In this document: positions 1-8,577 of the stretch, piece after piece
How positions within the stretch are numbered: position 1 is the first letter of the stretch
Layout: each line of letters starts with the position of its first letter
Assembly: GCF_000317125.1 (NCBI RefSeq)
Contig: NC_019695.1
Coordinates: 294,336 to 358,335 of the forward strand
DNA length: 64,000 nucleotides
Direction: 5' to 3'
DNA from: Chroococcidiopsis thermalis PCC 7203
Lineage (GTDB): Bacteria > Cyanobacteriota > Cyanobacteriia > Cyanobacteriales > Chroococcidiopsidaceae
Position numbers and translations under genes: made by a program
Notes under the pieces: model-generated
Seen by the model: the letters and a program-made list of their open reading frames with translations, nothing else
Database searches by the model: none
Told to the model about the DNA's origin: nothing

Positions 1-285
1 TCCTGGCGCTAGAGGCTCAGTAGAATTAGTGTCAGAATCCGCTTTCTCGATCGTAGATTCAGCGTTATTAGTATTATCGGGATTAGATATTTCAGGCTGT
101 GCTTGCTGTTTCGGAGCAGGCACAGCTTTTGGTTTTTGGTTGAGTTCGTTAGCAAAAGTCGGCTTAGGCGGATGAGTTGTGACTCTATACATAAAATATA
201 AAGCAACTGCGGCGCTACCACCAGCCAAGATCGCCAGCGCTAAGCTAACACCCAGGACAAATTTAGCTGCTCCTGCCAAAGTCAT
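1..285 (-). CDS. Membrane-anchored SH3-type protein, N-terminal part (partial)
   Basis: Reading leftward from an ATG at 285, the frame stays open to the window edge for 95 codons, so the C-terminus lies outside. Residues about 7-31 form one hydrophobic membrane segment rich in Leu, Ala and Gly. It is followed by a short PPKPTF motif and a low-complexity linker rich in Pro, Lys, Gln, Asn and Ser. This N-terminus resembles cyanobacterial proteins that carry a C-terminal SH3 domain after an anchor and linker; the SH3 part is not visible here, so that assignment is inference. It is encoded away from ycf46 with a repeat-filled gap between them. Confidence 0.6.
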   Translation of the reverse strand, partial: MTLAGAAKFVLGVSLALAILAGGSAAVALYFMYRVTTHPPKPTFANELNQKPKAVPAPKQQAQPEISNPDNTNNAESTIEKADSDTNSTEPLAPG

Positions 286-364
286 GGCGATACCCTACTA
301 TTGTCCCATAATCACTACAGCACGAATCCTAGCATAATCGTCTGAATGTAGTAGATTTTTTAAT

Positions 365-447
365 TATTGGTAATGGGTAATGGGTAATGGGTAATGGGTA
401 ATTGGTAGTTGCCCCTCTGCTCCCTGCTCCCTGATAACTGATAACTG
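365..447 (+). repeat. Short tandem repeats (GGTAATG and CTGATAA units)
   Basis: Several copies of a 7-base GGTAATG unit are followed by CTGCTCC-type and AACTGAT-type 7-base units. The block fills the gap between ycf46 and the SH3-type gene. The same unit families recur across the window. Confidence 0.85.
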
Positions 448-449
448 TT

Positions 450-1964
450 CTACTGCAATTGCCGCTGAATTCGGTTGCTCAGGCTGCTGTGTTTAGAGGC
501 AAGACGGGCTTTTCCAGCCGCTGCCCAATCTTGCAAAAACTGAATTTGTTCTTGGGCAGTACGGGCAAGAGGAATGATTTGACTCGCCGCCTCTAAAATG
601 TCGTCAGTAGTAAAGTCTCGATTTTGACTGAAGCCGATGTGCATGGCTTCCACGATTGTTTGCTCGATTTCTGCCCCAGAAAAATCAGGAGTTTCGTAGG
701 CAAGGCGATCGAGATCGTAACTTTTGAGATTATGCGATCGCAGGCGAGATAAATGGACGGTGAAAATTGCTTTGCGTTCTTCCTGAATCGGTAAACCAAC
801 AAAAAAGATTTCGTCGAATCTGCCTTTACGCAACATCTCGGGTGGTAAAGCATGAATATCGTTGGCAGTAGCAACGACAAACACGGGAGAAGTTTTTTCT
901 GCCAACCAAGTGATAAATGTTCCAAAGACGCGGCTAGTCGTGCCAGCATCGCCTTTTGCTCCCAACCCGGCAAAAGCTTTATCAATCTCATCTACCCAGA
1001 GAATACAGGGAGATAGAGCTTCTGCGACTTGAATCATTTGTCGAGTGCGAGATTCCGATTCTCCGACCAAACCACCGAATAATCGCCCCACGTCCAAGCG
1101 TAACAAAGGTAAGTGCCAGTGGTGGGCGATCGCCTTCGCTGTTAGCGATTTACCCGTTCCCTGAATTCCAACTAACATCAGTCCGCGTGGATGGGGTAAA
1201 CCATATGCCCTAGCGCGTTCGCTAAATGCTCCACCCCGACGTAACAACCAATCTTTGAGATTGTCTAAACCGCCAATATCCGAAATTTTTTCAGTGGCAG
1301 GGTAAAAGTCAAGAATTTGAGTTTGGCGAATGGTCTGGCGCTTTTCTTCCAAAACCAATTCGACATCTTCCGGTTGAATCTCTCCGTGAGAGGCGATCGC
1401 TCTTGCTAGTACCCGCCGAATCCGTTCGATCGATAATCCTTGGCACGAACGCACGAGTTCATCTACCGTTTTAGCCTCTAAAGATTGCCCTGTGGCTGCC
1501 AAAAGGCGTTCTACCTCCAACTTAATCTCAGCGGCTGCGGGTAGGGGAAATTCTAAAATGGTTAAAACTTCACCCAATTCTTCCGTAGTGACGATTCGTG
1601 GCGACAGCAAGACGATATTTTTCGGTTGCGATTTGAGTACCCGCGCTAAGTTGCGGAGTTTGCGCGACACGGAAACATCTTCTAAAAAGCGATGAAAATC
1701 ACGCAAAATAAAAACTGCCGGAGCCGAAGCAGGCAGTTTCTCGACAAATTCTAGAGCTTGTAGAGGATTGCGACGACCGAAACCAGCATCGTTAGGATTA
1801 CCTTGGTAGCCATCGACAAAATCCCAATTATAGACAGCGCGATTTCCTTGGATGCGGGCTTCTTCCCGAATTGCTACTTCGGCTCGTTCTTCCTCATAGG
1901 TAGGAATATAGACGATCGGGTAGCGGGCGCGTAGCAACAGTGCAAACTCTTCGCGGAAGCTCAT
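450..1964 (-). CDS. ycf46: Ycf46-type AAA+ ATPase
   Basis: A 504-residue AAA+ ATPase of the Ycf46 family found in cyanobacteria and algal plastids. The N-terminal 220 residues are the family-specific region beginning with MSFREEFALLLRARYP. The ATPase module follows: Walker A GIQGTGKS at about 266-273, Walker B ILWVDEID at about 321-328, sensor-1 region VATANDI at about 364-370 and an Arg-finger-like RKGRFD at about 379-384. The C-terminal lid contains the FSGAEIE motif. Family work in cyanobacteria links Ycf46 to inorganic carbon use or photosynthesis regulation, but the biochemical role is unsettled. It lies 11 bases after yceD and is probably the last gene of the rpmH-to-ycf46 run. Confidence 0.9.
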   Translation of the reverse strand: MSFREEFALLLRARYPIVYIPTYEEERAEVAIREEARIQGNRAVYNWDFVDGYQGNPNDAGFGRRNPLQALEFVEKLPASAPAVFILRDFHRFLEDVSVSRKLRNLARVLKSQPKNIVLLSPRIVTTEELGEVLTILEFPLPAAAEIKLEVERLLAATGQSLEAKTVDELVRSCQGLSIERIRRVLARAIASHGEIQPEDVELVLEEKRQTIRQTQILDFYPATEKISDIGGLDNLKDWLLRRGGAFSERARAYGLPHPRGLMLVGIQGTGKSLTAKAIAHHWHLPLLRLDVGRLFGGLVGESESRTRQMIQVAEALSPCILWVDEIDKAFAGLGAKGDAGTTSRVFGTFITWLAEKTSPVFVVATANDIHALPPEMLRKGRFDEIFFVGLPIQEERKAIFTVHLSRLRSHNLKSYDLDRLAYETPDFSGAEIEQTIVEAMHIGFSQNRDFTTDDILEAASQIIPLARTAQEQIQFLQDWAAAGKARLASKHSSLSNRIQRQLQ

Positions 1965-1975
1965 ATCAGGTGTCC

Positions 1976-2497
1976 CTAATTAGACAAGTGATTTTTCAAG
2001 GATTCTAAAGATGCCCAGCGGCGATCGCTTGATGGTTCTGACGGTTCTTCTGGCTGCGGCGATAGTTGAATGCCCTGACACAGACTGTCACACAACTGAC
2101 GCTGAGGCATGGCTAGACATAACTGCTGGTACAACCACTCCCCAGGATCGAAATGACCTGTAGGCTGTAAAGTTTCGACCAGATCTTCAAATGCGACTTC
2201 TAACTCGATCGCAGTTTCTTCTTTACCTGCTTCTGGATCTAGCCAAATAATTTCTGAAGCTTCTACTTTCAGGCGATGGTTGTACTGTTGCAAACAGCGA
2301 TGGCAAGTTAAGGTAACGATGGTTTCTACCTGAGCTGAAACCTCTAAGTAGTTGCCACCGTGTTGCACGCGCACCTGACCACGCACCGGAGTTAGGGTGT
2401 CTAGATCGGGTAAGAACTCATCAACCTCGATGACCCTAGTTTTTTGCGGTGCTGTGGTCAGATGAGGAATGTAAATTGCCTCCATAGGGCTTGCCAA
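1976..2497 (-). CDS. YceD family protein (DUF177)
   Basis: A 173-residue protein of the YceD/DUF177 family, whose bacterial and plastid members are needed for normal 23S rRNA accumulation. The family hallmark CHRC (C65-x2-C68) sits in the middle, followed by acidic stretches and a second pair of cysteines near residues 126-141. The position beside jag, yidC, rnpA and rpmH fits a role around the ribosome. A 70-base gap holding GAATTCC repeats separates it from jag, and it is followed closely by ycf46. Confidence 0.85.
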   Translation of the reverse strand: MASPMEAIYIPHLTTAPQKTRVIEVDEFLPDLDTLTPVRGQVRVQHGGNYLEVSAQVETIVTLTCHRCLQQYNHRLKVEASEIIWLDPEAGKEETAIELEVAFEDLVETLQPTGHFDPGEWLYQQLCLAMPQRQLCDSLCQGIQLSPQPEEPSEPSSDRRWASLESLKNHLSN

Positions 2498-2525
2498 GTT
2501 GTAAATTAAATAATCTCAAATCCTC

Positions 2526-2558
<33 letters not shown>

Positions 2559-2567
2559 ATTTCCAGT

Positions 2568-3086
2568 CTAACTACTACCGATCGTGCGAATCACCAACTG
2601 ACGATGCGGTTCTTTGCCACGACTGAAACTTTCTAAATCGGGAAAATCCTTCAAAAAAGTATGAATTTGCCTCCTTTCAGCGGACGAAAGAGATTTGATC
2701 TCCACCTCTTGTCCTGTGGTACGGACTTGTTCTATCGCTGAGGTGGCGATCGCTTGAATTTCTGCTTGTCGCCGCAAACGATAGCCATCCAGCTCAATTA
2801 TATAAGCGGCTTGCCGTTCCTGAGGTTGATTTAAATTCAGGGTAGCATTAGCAAGATACTGAATGGCATCTAGAACCGAACCTTCCGCACCAATCAAAGC
2901 TTGGACTTGCTCTGGTGGTAAACTAGTTTGCTCGATTGTCAGCCAATAACTATCGTGTTCTTCTGGGTCGCTGTTTGCTGTCTTTGGGGTTTGCAGTTTA
3001 GCTGTAACTTGAGTAGAGACTCCTGACAGTTGCAGGAGTTGCTCTAGCCATTGCTGACCCCGCTGCCCGATCTGCTCGTCACTCAT
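2568..3086 (-). CDS. Jag-like RNA-binding protein (KH + R3H)
   Basis: A 172-residue protein with a KH-like domain in the first half, containing the turn GAEGSVLDAIQYLAN, and an R3H domain at the C-terminus with ERRQIHTFLKDFP and RGKEPHRQ. This matches the SpoIIIJ-associated Jag family, which binds RNA and is classically encoded next to yidC. It starts 3 bases after the yidC stop, so the two are probably translated from one mRNA. No separate Jag_N domain is apparent; the protein is the short cyanobacterial form. Confidence 0.9.
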   Translation of the reverse strand: MSDEQIGQRGQQWLEQLLQLSGVSTQVTAKLQTPKTANSDPEEHDSYWLTIEQTSLPPEQVQALIGAEGSVLDAIQYLANATLNLNQPQERQAAYIIELDGYRLRRQAEIQAIATSAIEQVRTTGQEVEIKSLSSAERRQIHTFLKDFPDLESFSRGKEPHRQLVIRTIGSS

Positions 3087-3089
3087 GAT

Positions 3090-4241
3090 TTAGCCTGAAG
3101 GTTTCTCTTTTTTCTTCCGCCCTGGTTCAAAAGGAAGCGACTGACGACCTGCATCGTCTCCTGCTTTAGCATCTGCTGCTTCGACAAGCTTTTGTAAGTT
3201 TTCTGGCAGGGGTTCGCGGGAAACAATGTATGTCTGGAGTGTTTGGAATATATTCGCAATCAGCATGTACATCAACACGCCAGCAGGTAGCGGGAAGAAC
3301 AAAAACATCCCTGAGAAAATAATTGGGGTGATCTTGTTGACTGTATCTTGTTGGGGATTGTTAGAGGTAGAACCTTGACCGGATAGCACTTGGTTGAGAT
3401 AGAGACTTAGACCAAAACCAATCACCATTGCCACAATATCCCAATGGATCGTTCCGTCTTCATCAAAAGCGCCAACTCTGCCGAGGGCATCAATAAATAA
3501 AAAGCCCTTGTTAGCTGCAAGTCCAGGGATTGTTGCTTGAATTGTCACATCACCTGGTTGGAGGGCTTCGATAGTACCGTTTTCATCAATTTTTATCCTT
3601 TCTTCCCCTTTAGTGACTTTCCATTTGGGGACGAGATTGGTGTCGGGATACTCTGCTGCTAGGGCTGAGAAAGGCTTGCCCTCTGGAGTTTGAAAATCAA
3701 TTTTAGTTTTGTCCCCGACCACCAATTTATTACCACTGGGCAAGATCGCCGCAACGCGAGCGTGAACGCCATCGGTAATGTAAATGTTTTGCGGCGGAGT
3801 GGTAAAAGCCTGCGGCTGAATGCGTTCGATCTGTTCTTGGGGAAAGACTTGCAGGTTGACGTTGTAGTTGATATCCGAAAACGGCGAGCCCCGCAGCGTC
3901 GCGAATAGGGCGAACAGTACGGGCATTTGCAGTAAGACTGGCAAACATCCTGCCAATGGATTGCCAAATTCTTTGTAAACAGCGCCCATTTCCTCCTGCA
4001 TTTTGGCAGGATTGTCTTTATAACGCTCTTGAATCTCTTTGACGCGCTTTTGCATCAAAGGTTGAGTAACTCGCGTGCGGCGCATTGTCCGAATCGATCC
4101 GGCACTCAGCGGATAGAGCGCAAAGCGAATCACCAGTGTCAAGGCTACGATCGCCAACCCGTAGCTCGGCACGATCCCATAGAAAAAATCTAGGATCGGC
4201 AACATGACGTTGTTGGAAAGAAACCCTATACCAAAATCCAT
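3090..4241 (-). CDS. yidC: Membrane protein insertase YidC/Oxa1/Alb3
   Basis: A 383-residue YidC-family insertase that places proteins into the plasma and thylakoid membranes. The conserved hydrophilic-groove Arg lies in [11 protein letters not shown] near residue 40. A cytoplasmic helical hairpin follows with [13 protein letters not shown], then the [18 protein letters not shown] segment and, at the end, the [15 protein letters not shown] segment. Between the second and third core membrane segments lies a soluble insert of about 150 residues (about 118-265). The first large periplasmic domain of E. coli YidC is absent, as expected for cyanobacteria. The C-terminus is basic. It lies in the rpmH-rnpA-yidC-jag order. 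Confidence 0.95.
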   Translation of the reverse strand: MDFGIGFLSNNVMLPILDFFYGIVPSYGLAIVALTLVIRFALYPLSAGSIRTMRRTRVTQPLMQKRVKEIQERYKDNPAKMQEEMGAVYKEFGNPLAGCLPVLLQMPVLFALFATLRGSPFSDINYNVNLQVFPQEQIERIQPQAFTTPPQNIYITDGVHARVAAILPSGNKLVVGDKTKIDFQTPEGKPFSALAAEYPDTNLVPKWKVTKGEERIKIDENGTIEALQPGDVTIQATIPGLAANKGFLFIDALGRVGAFDEDGTIHWDIVAMVIGFGLSLYLNQVLSGQGSTSNNPQQDTVNKITPIIFSGMFLFFPLPAGVLMYMLIANIFQTLQTYIVSREPLPENLQKLVEAADAKAGDDAGRQSLPFEPGRKKKEKPSG

Positions 4242-4393
4242 TATCTTGAAGTCAACCTGAAATAATTTGTCATTCGTCTGAATCTAATCTATCCGATTTT
4301 AGTCATCGGTCATTTGTCATCAGTCATTTGCCAACCAATGACAAGCGATCGATAACTAACAACAGAGAACTACTAATTGCTTACATAATATTC

Positions 4394-4786
4394 TCAAGTT
4401 GTAGCTTTGGTTTTGACTTGAGGATTTTTTTCGGCTGCCTTTTCGCTGATATAGTCGTATAGTTCGCGGAATTTGGGAACCGATCGCATTTCCAAACGGC
4501 TACCGTTTCTTAAAGTTAGTACCATATCGCCCCATAAACCGAAGCCACGCGGCACTTTCACAATTTTGACAATTTCAGCATAAATGATATCGGTGCGATC
4601 GCGCCCCATCCAGCCGCCTGTAACAGAAATACGGCGATTTGTGATGCGGTAGCGCAACCACAATGCCCGTACAATTGCACCAACTGTTAAGGGGATACCA
4701 ATCAGCGTCAGCCCGATGAGCAGGTTAATAATTAGATCCCCAACGTGAGGACCACCTTCGTAGTAAACTTCTTCACGAATTCCCAT
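4394..4786 (-). CDS. PH domain-containing membrane protein
   Basis: A 130-residue protein with one or two membrane segments near residues 17-43, followed by a bacterial PH-like domain (YRITNRRISVTGGWMGR, then LRNGSRLEMRSV). In cyanobacteria a gene of this type sits between rnpA and yidC. The first 14 bases overlap the end of rnpA, suggesting coupled translation. The molecular role is unknown. About 150 bases with short repeats separate it from yidC. Confidence 0.8.
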   Translation of the reverse strand: MGIREEVYYEGGPHVGDLIINLLIGLTLIGIPLTVGAIVRALWLRYRITNRRISVTGGWMGRDRTDIIYAEIVKIVKVPRGFGLWGDMVLTLRNGSRLEMRSVPKFRELYDYISEKAAEKNPQVKTKATT

Positions 4787-5186
4787 TAAGCACCTCGGCT
4801 GCTACCAATAACTGCTCTAATTCTTGCAGAAATTGTTTGGTTACGCACTCCTGTCGTGCTGCTGATGGGTGAACGATAACTACCAGTAACCATCCAGGTG
4901 AAATTCGCGGCAATAGACAGCGAAAGGCAACCCGCAGTTGTCGCTTAATCCGATTGCGAACGACTGCTTTTTTACTCACTTTTGTGCTGATGGAAATACC
5001 GATCCGTGTAGGCGCACCTACTTTATGCGTAGCTGTGGCTAGCTTGCCATCTGCTACTGAAGTTGTGGCATTTTGCATTCGCAAAGCTCTCAAAGTCATG
5101 CGATCGCTGTTGCGCCGTATTCCAGCTCGAAATACGGCGCGAAAGTCTTCTCTACTTGAGAGCCGATTTACTTTTGACAAACCCAA
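4773..5186 (-). CDS. rnpA: Ribonuclease P protein component
   Basis: The 137-residue protein subunit of RNase P, which with the catalytic RNA trims tRNA 5' leaders. The RNR signature is present as KKAVVRNRIKRQLR, and the N-terminus has the typical LSSREDFRAVFRAG. It is longer than many bacterial RnpA proteins because of an insert between residues about 35 and 60 (LRMQNATTSVADGK), a variable region in cyanobacteria. It follows rpmH after a repeat-filled gap and overlaps the PH-domain gene. Confidence 0.95.
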   Translation of the reverse strand: MGLSKVNRLSSREDFRAVFRAGIRRNSDRMTLRALRMQNATTSVADGKLATATHKVGAPTRIGISISTKVSKKAVVRNRIKRQLRVAFRCLLPRISPGWLLVVIVHPSAARQECVTKQFLQELEQLLVAAEVLNGNS

Positions 5187-5207
5187 ATGACCAGTTATCA
5201 GTGAAGA

Positions 5208-5240
5208 ACGGGAGTAGGGAGCAGGGAGCAGGGAGTAGGG
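5208..5240. repeat. GGGAGCA/GGGAGTA tandem repeat
   Basis: Four to five 7-base GGGAGYA units lie between rpmH and rnpA, inside what should be one transcription unit. Confidence 0.85.
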
Positions 5241-5336
5241 AAAAGTTGTCAGCAGCTAGTTAATTGTCTCTTGCAAAAGCGCCAATTACCAATTCCCACT
5301 CACTACTCACTGATTCAGTCACTTCTATTAGGGACT

Positions 5337-5471
5337 TTAGACAGTGAGGCGATGACGACCTTTTCTGCGGCGCGCTCTAATCACGTTTTGTCCGTCGGGG
5401 GTACGCATCCGAGCGCGAAACCCAGATGTTCTCTTTCTTTTGCGGTTAGTACCTTCCAGCGTGCGTTTCAT
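5337..5471 (-). CDS. rpmH: 50S ribosomal protein L34
   Basis: A 44-residue, very basic protein starting [18 protein letters not shown] and ending [11 protein letters not shown], which is L34 over its full length. The ATG is at 5471 and the stop at 5337-5339. It opens the classical rpmH-rnpA-yidC order seen in most bacteria. A candidate promoter lies 27-55 bases upstream. Confidence 0.97.
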   Translation of the reverse strand: MKRTLEGTNRKRKRTSGFRARMRTPDGQNVIRARRRKGRHRLTV

Positions 5472-5497
5472 AAATCTGCTCTCTCAGTTATTCGGAA

Positions 5498-5526
5498 TTT
5501 TTAGCTAAAAAAGTCACAATCTGCAA
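5498..5526 (-). promoter_or_regulatory. Candidate promoter of rpmH
   Basis: On the minus strand a TTGCAG (5521-5526) is followed after exactly 17 bases by TAAAAA (5498-5503), about 27 bases before the rpmH start codon. Spacing fits a housekeeping sigma promoter, but the -10 match is modest. Confidence 0.35.
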
Positions 5527-5555
5527 TTTTAGCATGAAACCTTCGTAACCAGATA

Positions 5556-5595
5556 GTTGTTGTAGAGACGTTACGAGTAACGTCTCTACAACAAC
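5556..5595. repeat. GTAGAGACGTTAC-family palindrome
   Basis: Two perfect 19-base arms separated by 2 bases lie between rpmH and the DUF2808 gene. Related palindromes are at 11942-11981, 41402-41431, 46168-46197 and inside miaA at 55253-55286. Confidence 0.9.
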
Positions 5596-5608
5596 CGCCG
5601 ATCGCCGA

Positions 5609-6121
5609 TTAACTGATAGTAACGATCCACGTTCCCAGATAGCGCAGTAGCGGTACGTCTCCAGGTGTTTGAATCTGACAGTTAAAGTAGAAAGTACCAC
5701 CAGAGCTAGGATTTTTCACGTTCGAGAAGACCAATTCCACTCTGCTACCAGCTGGAACGGGTTCTTTAGGATAAATATCGACTTTATGATTTTCCTTATC
5801 CCAAACAACTTCTTGCAACGGCACTTTATCGCCTTTAATCCGCACCTCAATCCGATCGGTGTCAAATTTACCTTTAAAATAGTCCGGGTAGGAAATAGAA
5901 AACTGCGATACTGCCAAGTTCAGCTTTTTCTGTGGAATTCTCAACCGATAGCGATCCCAGCCGCTAGTTTGTCCGCCAAAGTCTAATTTGTAGGGGAGTT
6001 GATTCTCGCGCTTTACGCCACTCCAGAGAGTAAATCCTGATGTACCCTGAGCGGATGATACAAGGGGCAACCCAGTTAGTAATAAGCCAGAAACGGCGAT
6101 CGAGGCAAGTAGGCGACGCAT
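5609..6121 (-). CDS. DUF2808 exported protein
   Basis: A 170-residue secreted protein. The start is placed at the ATG at 6121 because GGAG lies just upstream and the next residues MRRLLASIAVSGLLLTG form a signal peptide, with likely cleavage after VSSAQG; the frame is open 7 codons further. The mature part, with SGWDRYRLRIP and a beta-rich body ending in LGTWIVTIS, matches the DUF2808 family common in cyanobacteria. The function is unknown and periplasmic location is inferred. Confidence 0.85.
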   Translation of the reverse strand: MRRLLASIAVSGLLLTGLPLVSSAQGTSGFTLWSGVKRENQLPYKLDFGGQTSGWDRYRLRIPQKKLNLAVSQFSISYPDYFKGKFDTDRIEVRIKGDKVPLQEVVWDKENHKVDIYPKEPVPAGSRVELVFSNVKNPSSGGTFYFNCQIQTPGDVPLLRYLGTWIVTIS

Positions 6122-6253
6122 AAAATCTCCTTCGGACAACAATTGTAATGAGCCGCACTCCTCACAAGCAAGAATAGTGCGTTACTAAGTCTAATTTACT
6201 AGAACTCGCTCGCTCTCTACAGACGCTGCGTGTTAGTTATTAGTTGCAGTTGT

Positions 6254-6432
6254 CAGGGAGCAGGGAGTCGGGAGTCGGGAGCAGGGAGCAGGGAGACAAG
6301 AGGGACAAGGGGGACAAGGGAGACAAGGGGGACAAGGGGGATAAGGGAGACAAGGGGGACAAGGGAGACAAGGGAGACAAGGGAGACAAGGGAGACAAGG
6401 GGGACAAGGGGGACAAGGGGGACAAGGGGGAA
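6254..6432 (+). repeat. GGGAGTC/GGGAGCA then GGGGGACAA tandem array
   Basis: 7-base GGGAGTC and GGGAGCA units run into about fifteen 9-base units of the form GG(G/A)(G/A)GACAA. The array is intergenic between DUF2808 and pntAA. Because 9 is a multiple of 3 it is open in several frames and produces spurious ORFs (GDK or PLS repeats). Consecutive G-runs spaced by ACAA could fold as G-quadruplexes. Confidence 0.95.
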
Positions 6433-7021
6433 AAAATTCTCCCTTGTGTCCTCCCACACTTCCCACCCCCCATTCTTTACTGGTCACTGATAACTGACAA
6501 TTGCTCGCTCAATTACGAATTACAAATTACAAATTACGAAATATAAACTTTTTGTTATAAAAATTGAGTTGTTGAGTCACACAATTGATAGTTGTCTACG
6601 CTACAGTCATCAAGATACCTTTTGAGCAAGTTTTATTTAATAGTTTTATCTTAGTTCTAGACAAAACCCGAACAAAACGCAGACTAAATCGGGTGCTATT
6701 ACAATTGCTTGATATGTTAAGAAAAAAGATTACAGCAGGCTTGTCAGCAGAGGTAGTCATTCACTTTCATCTGGCAATTCCTAAAAGAAGTTAAAGAGGT
6801 AGATCTCAGCTTTGAAGCGCAACATAAGATCGAAAAAATGTGAGGATCGATCGCAAGATCTGCAATTTTTGCATTGTTATGATGCCAAAAATAGATTGCA
6901 ATTGGTAAAAGAGGAGTAGGGAGATTAAGTATTACTCGATCGCGAGAAAACTGCTAACAAAGCGCAAAGATTTGCGATCGCATGAGAGGAAGAATTTAGC
7001 TGTTGTGTTAACGGAGAAGTC
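6433..7021. other. Gene-free stretch upstream of pntAA
   Basis: About 590 AT-rich bases. It starts with repeat remnants (ACTGATAA, then AATTACAAATTAC) to about 6545. An open frame at 6585-6794 has no recognisable protein and no good ribosome site. A leader for the pnt operon is expected here, but I see no convincing promoter or riboswitch. Confidence 0.5.
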
Positions 7022-8194
7022 ATGAAAATAGCGGTGGCAAAAGAAATCGAAGTTGGAGAGCGTCGGGTCGCTCTAGTACCAGATGTCGTTGCCCGATTGG
7101 TAAAACAAGGTGTAGAGGTGTGGGTAGAAGCGGGAGCTGGCGATCGCGCTTTCTTCTCGGATGCAGCCTACGAAGCCGCAGGAGCCAAAATCGTTAGCGA
7201 TCCGGGATATCTGTGGTGGGAAGCAGACGTGTTGCTGAAAGTAGGAGTCCCCCAAGAACGCGAAGATGGACGCTCGGAAGTGGAAATGTTACGGGAAGGA
7301 GCTGTATTAATTAGTTTCCTCAATCCCTTGGGAGAACCTGCGATCGCCAAGCGGCTAGCAGAACGGCGAATTTCAGCCTTTAGCATGGAGATGATCCCCC
7401 GCACGACTAGAGCGCAGAGCATGGATGCTTTGTCTTCTCAAGCTTCGATCGCGGGTTACAAAGCAGTGCTAATTGGAGCGGCAGCTTTACCCAAGTACTT
7501 TCCCATGTTAACAACAGCGGCGGGGACAATCGCCCCAGCCAAAGTATTCATAATTGGTGCGGGAGTAGCAGGATTACAGGCGATCGCCACTGCAAGACGA
7601 CTGGGAGCAGTTGTAGAAGCTTTTGATATTCGTCCGGCGGTGAAAGAAGAAGTCCAAAGCTTGGGAGCCAAGTTTGTTGAAGTGCAGTTAGAAGAAGAAA
7701 CTGTAGCTGCTGGCGGCTATGCAAAGGAAGTTTCGGAAATAGCAAAACAGCGCACTCAACAAGCGATCGCGGAACACGTCAAGCTATCAGACGTAGTTAT
7801 TACCACTGCACAAGTCCCTGGTAGAAAAGCACCGATCCTCGTGACAGAAGAAATGGTAGCGCAGATGAAGCCAGGTTCGGTAGTGGTCGATTTAGCCGCA
7901 GAACAAGGCGGGAACTGCGCTTGCACGGAGCCAGGAAAAGACGTACAGCGCAATGGTGTTACCATCATCGGCACGATCGATCTCCCCTCATCCGTACCCA
8001 TCCACGCCAGCCAGTTGTATGCCAAAAACCTGCTGTCACTGGTGCAGTTGATGATTAATAAAGAAGATAAAAGCCTTCAGCTCAACTTTGAAGACGACAT
8101 CATCGAAGCAGCCTGTATTACCCACGCTGGAGAAATTCGCAATTCACGGGTAAAGGAAGCCTTGGCAACACTAGTGGGGATTGGTAATGGGTAA
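7022..8194 (+). CDS. pntAA: NAD(P) transhydrogenase subunit alpha, part 1
   Basis: A 390-residue soluble NAD(H)-binding domain I of proton-translocating transhydrogenase. It starts MKIAVAKEIEVGERRVALVP; the alanine dehydrogenase/PNT N-terminal lobe is followed by the Rossmann nucleotide-binding motif VFIIGAGVAGLQA near residue 175 and the hydride-transfer region with RKAPILVT. In cyanobacteria the alpha subunit is split into PntAA and PntAB, as here. The last codons (IGNG then TAA) come from an ATTGGTAATGGGTAA repeat, so the native C-terminus was probably altered slightly. First gene of pntAA-pntAB-pntB. Confidence 0.95.
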   Translation: MKIAVAKEIEVGERRVALVPDVVARLVKQGVEVWVEAGAGDRAFFSDAAYEAAGAKIVSDPGYLWWEADVLLKVGVPQEREDGRSEVEMLREGAVLISFLNPLGEPAIAKRLAERRISAFSMEMIPRTTRAQSMDALSSQASIAGYKAVLIGAAALPKYFPMLTTAAGTIAPAKVFIIGAGVAGLQAIATARRLGAVVEAFDIRPAVKEEVQSLGAKFVEVQLEEETVAAGGYAKEVSEIAKQRTQQAIAEHVKLSDVVITTAQVPGRKAPILVTEEMVAQMKPGSVVVDLAAEQGGNCACTEPGKDVQRNGVTIIGTIDLPSSVPIHASQLYAKNLLSLVQLMINKEDKSLQLNFEDDIIEAACITHAGEIRNSRVKEALATLVGIGNG

Positions 8195-8195
8195 A

Positions 8196-8260
8196 ACAAA
8201 AGTCAAAAGTTAAAAGTCAAAAGTCAAAAATAATTCCGACTCCCACTCTCCCGACTCCCG
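8196..8260 (+). repeat. AAAAGTC and CGACTCC repeats between pntAA and pntAB
   Basis: Four AAAAGTY units followed by CCCGACT/CCCACTC-type units fill most of the 89-base gap. The block ends before an excellent Shine-Dalgarno (AAGGAGGA at 8269-8276) for pntAB. Confidence 0.85.
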
Positions 8261-8283
8261 ACTACCAAAAGGAGGATTAATTC

Positions 8284-8577
8284 ATGACAGAAGCTTTAAT
8301 TGCCGCTTTATTTGTGTTTGTTTTGGCATCGTTTGCAGGATTTGAGGTGATTAATAAAGTCCCGCCGACACTGCACACGCCTTTGATGTCTGGTTCTAAC
8401 GCAATTTCAGGGATTGCGGTGATCGGTGCTTTGCTGGTTTCTGGTCCTCAAGAATCAAATTTATCAGTGATTTTGGGCTTGATTGCCGTGATTTTAGCCA
8501 CAATTAACGTTGTCGGTGGTTTTTTAGTCACCGATCGCATGTTGCAAATGTTTAAGAAAAAAGAGGTGAAAGCGTGA
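8284..8577 (+). CDS. pntAB: NAD(P) transhydrogenase subunit alpha, part 2
   Basis: A 97-residue membrane subunit with three hydrophobic helices (starting near residues 4, 36 and 59), containing the conserved HTPLMSGSNAISG segment. This is the membrane part of the alpha chain, encoded separately from PntAA. AAGGAGGA lies upstream. The stop overlaps the pntB start by 4 bases (GTGA), indicating coupled translation. Confidence 0.95.
   Translation: MTEALIAALFVFVLASFAGFEVINKVPPTLHTPLMSGSNAISGIAVIGALLVSGPQESNLSVILGLIAVILATINVVGGFLVTDRMLQMFKKKEVKA

Noticed and set aside
6254..6432. The repeat arrays as a CRISPR
   Set aside because: Units are 7-9 bases and contiguous, with no spacers of constant length and no cas genes nearby.
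6230..6490. Several overlapping ORFs with GDK or PLS repeats, resembling collagen-like or low-complexity proteins
   Set aside because: They are open only because the 9-base repeat unit is frame-neutral. They appear on both strands in several frames, have no start context and no non-repeat domain.
6585..6794. A 69-codon plus-strand ORF in the pntAA upstream region
   Set aside because: No ribosome site, no recognisable motif, and composition is not protein-like over most of its length.
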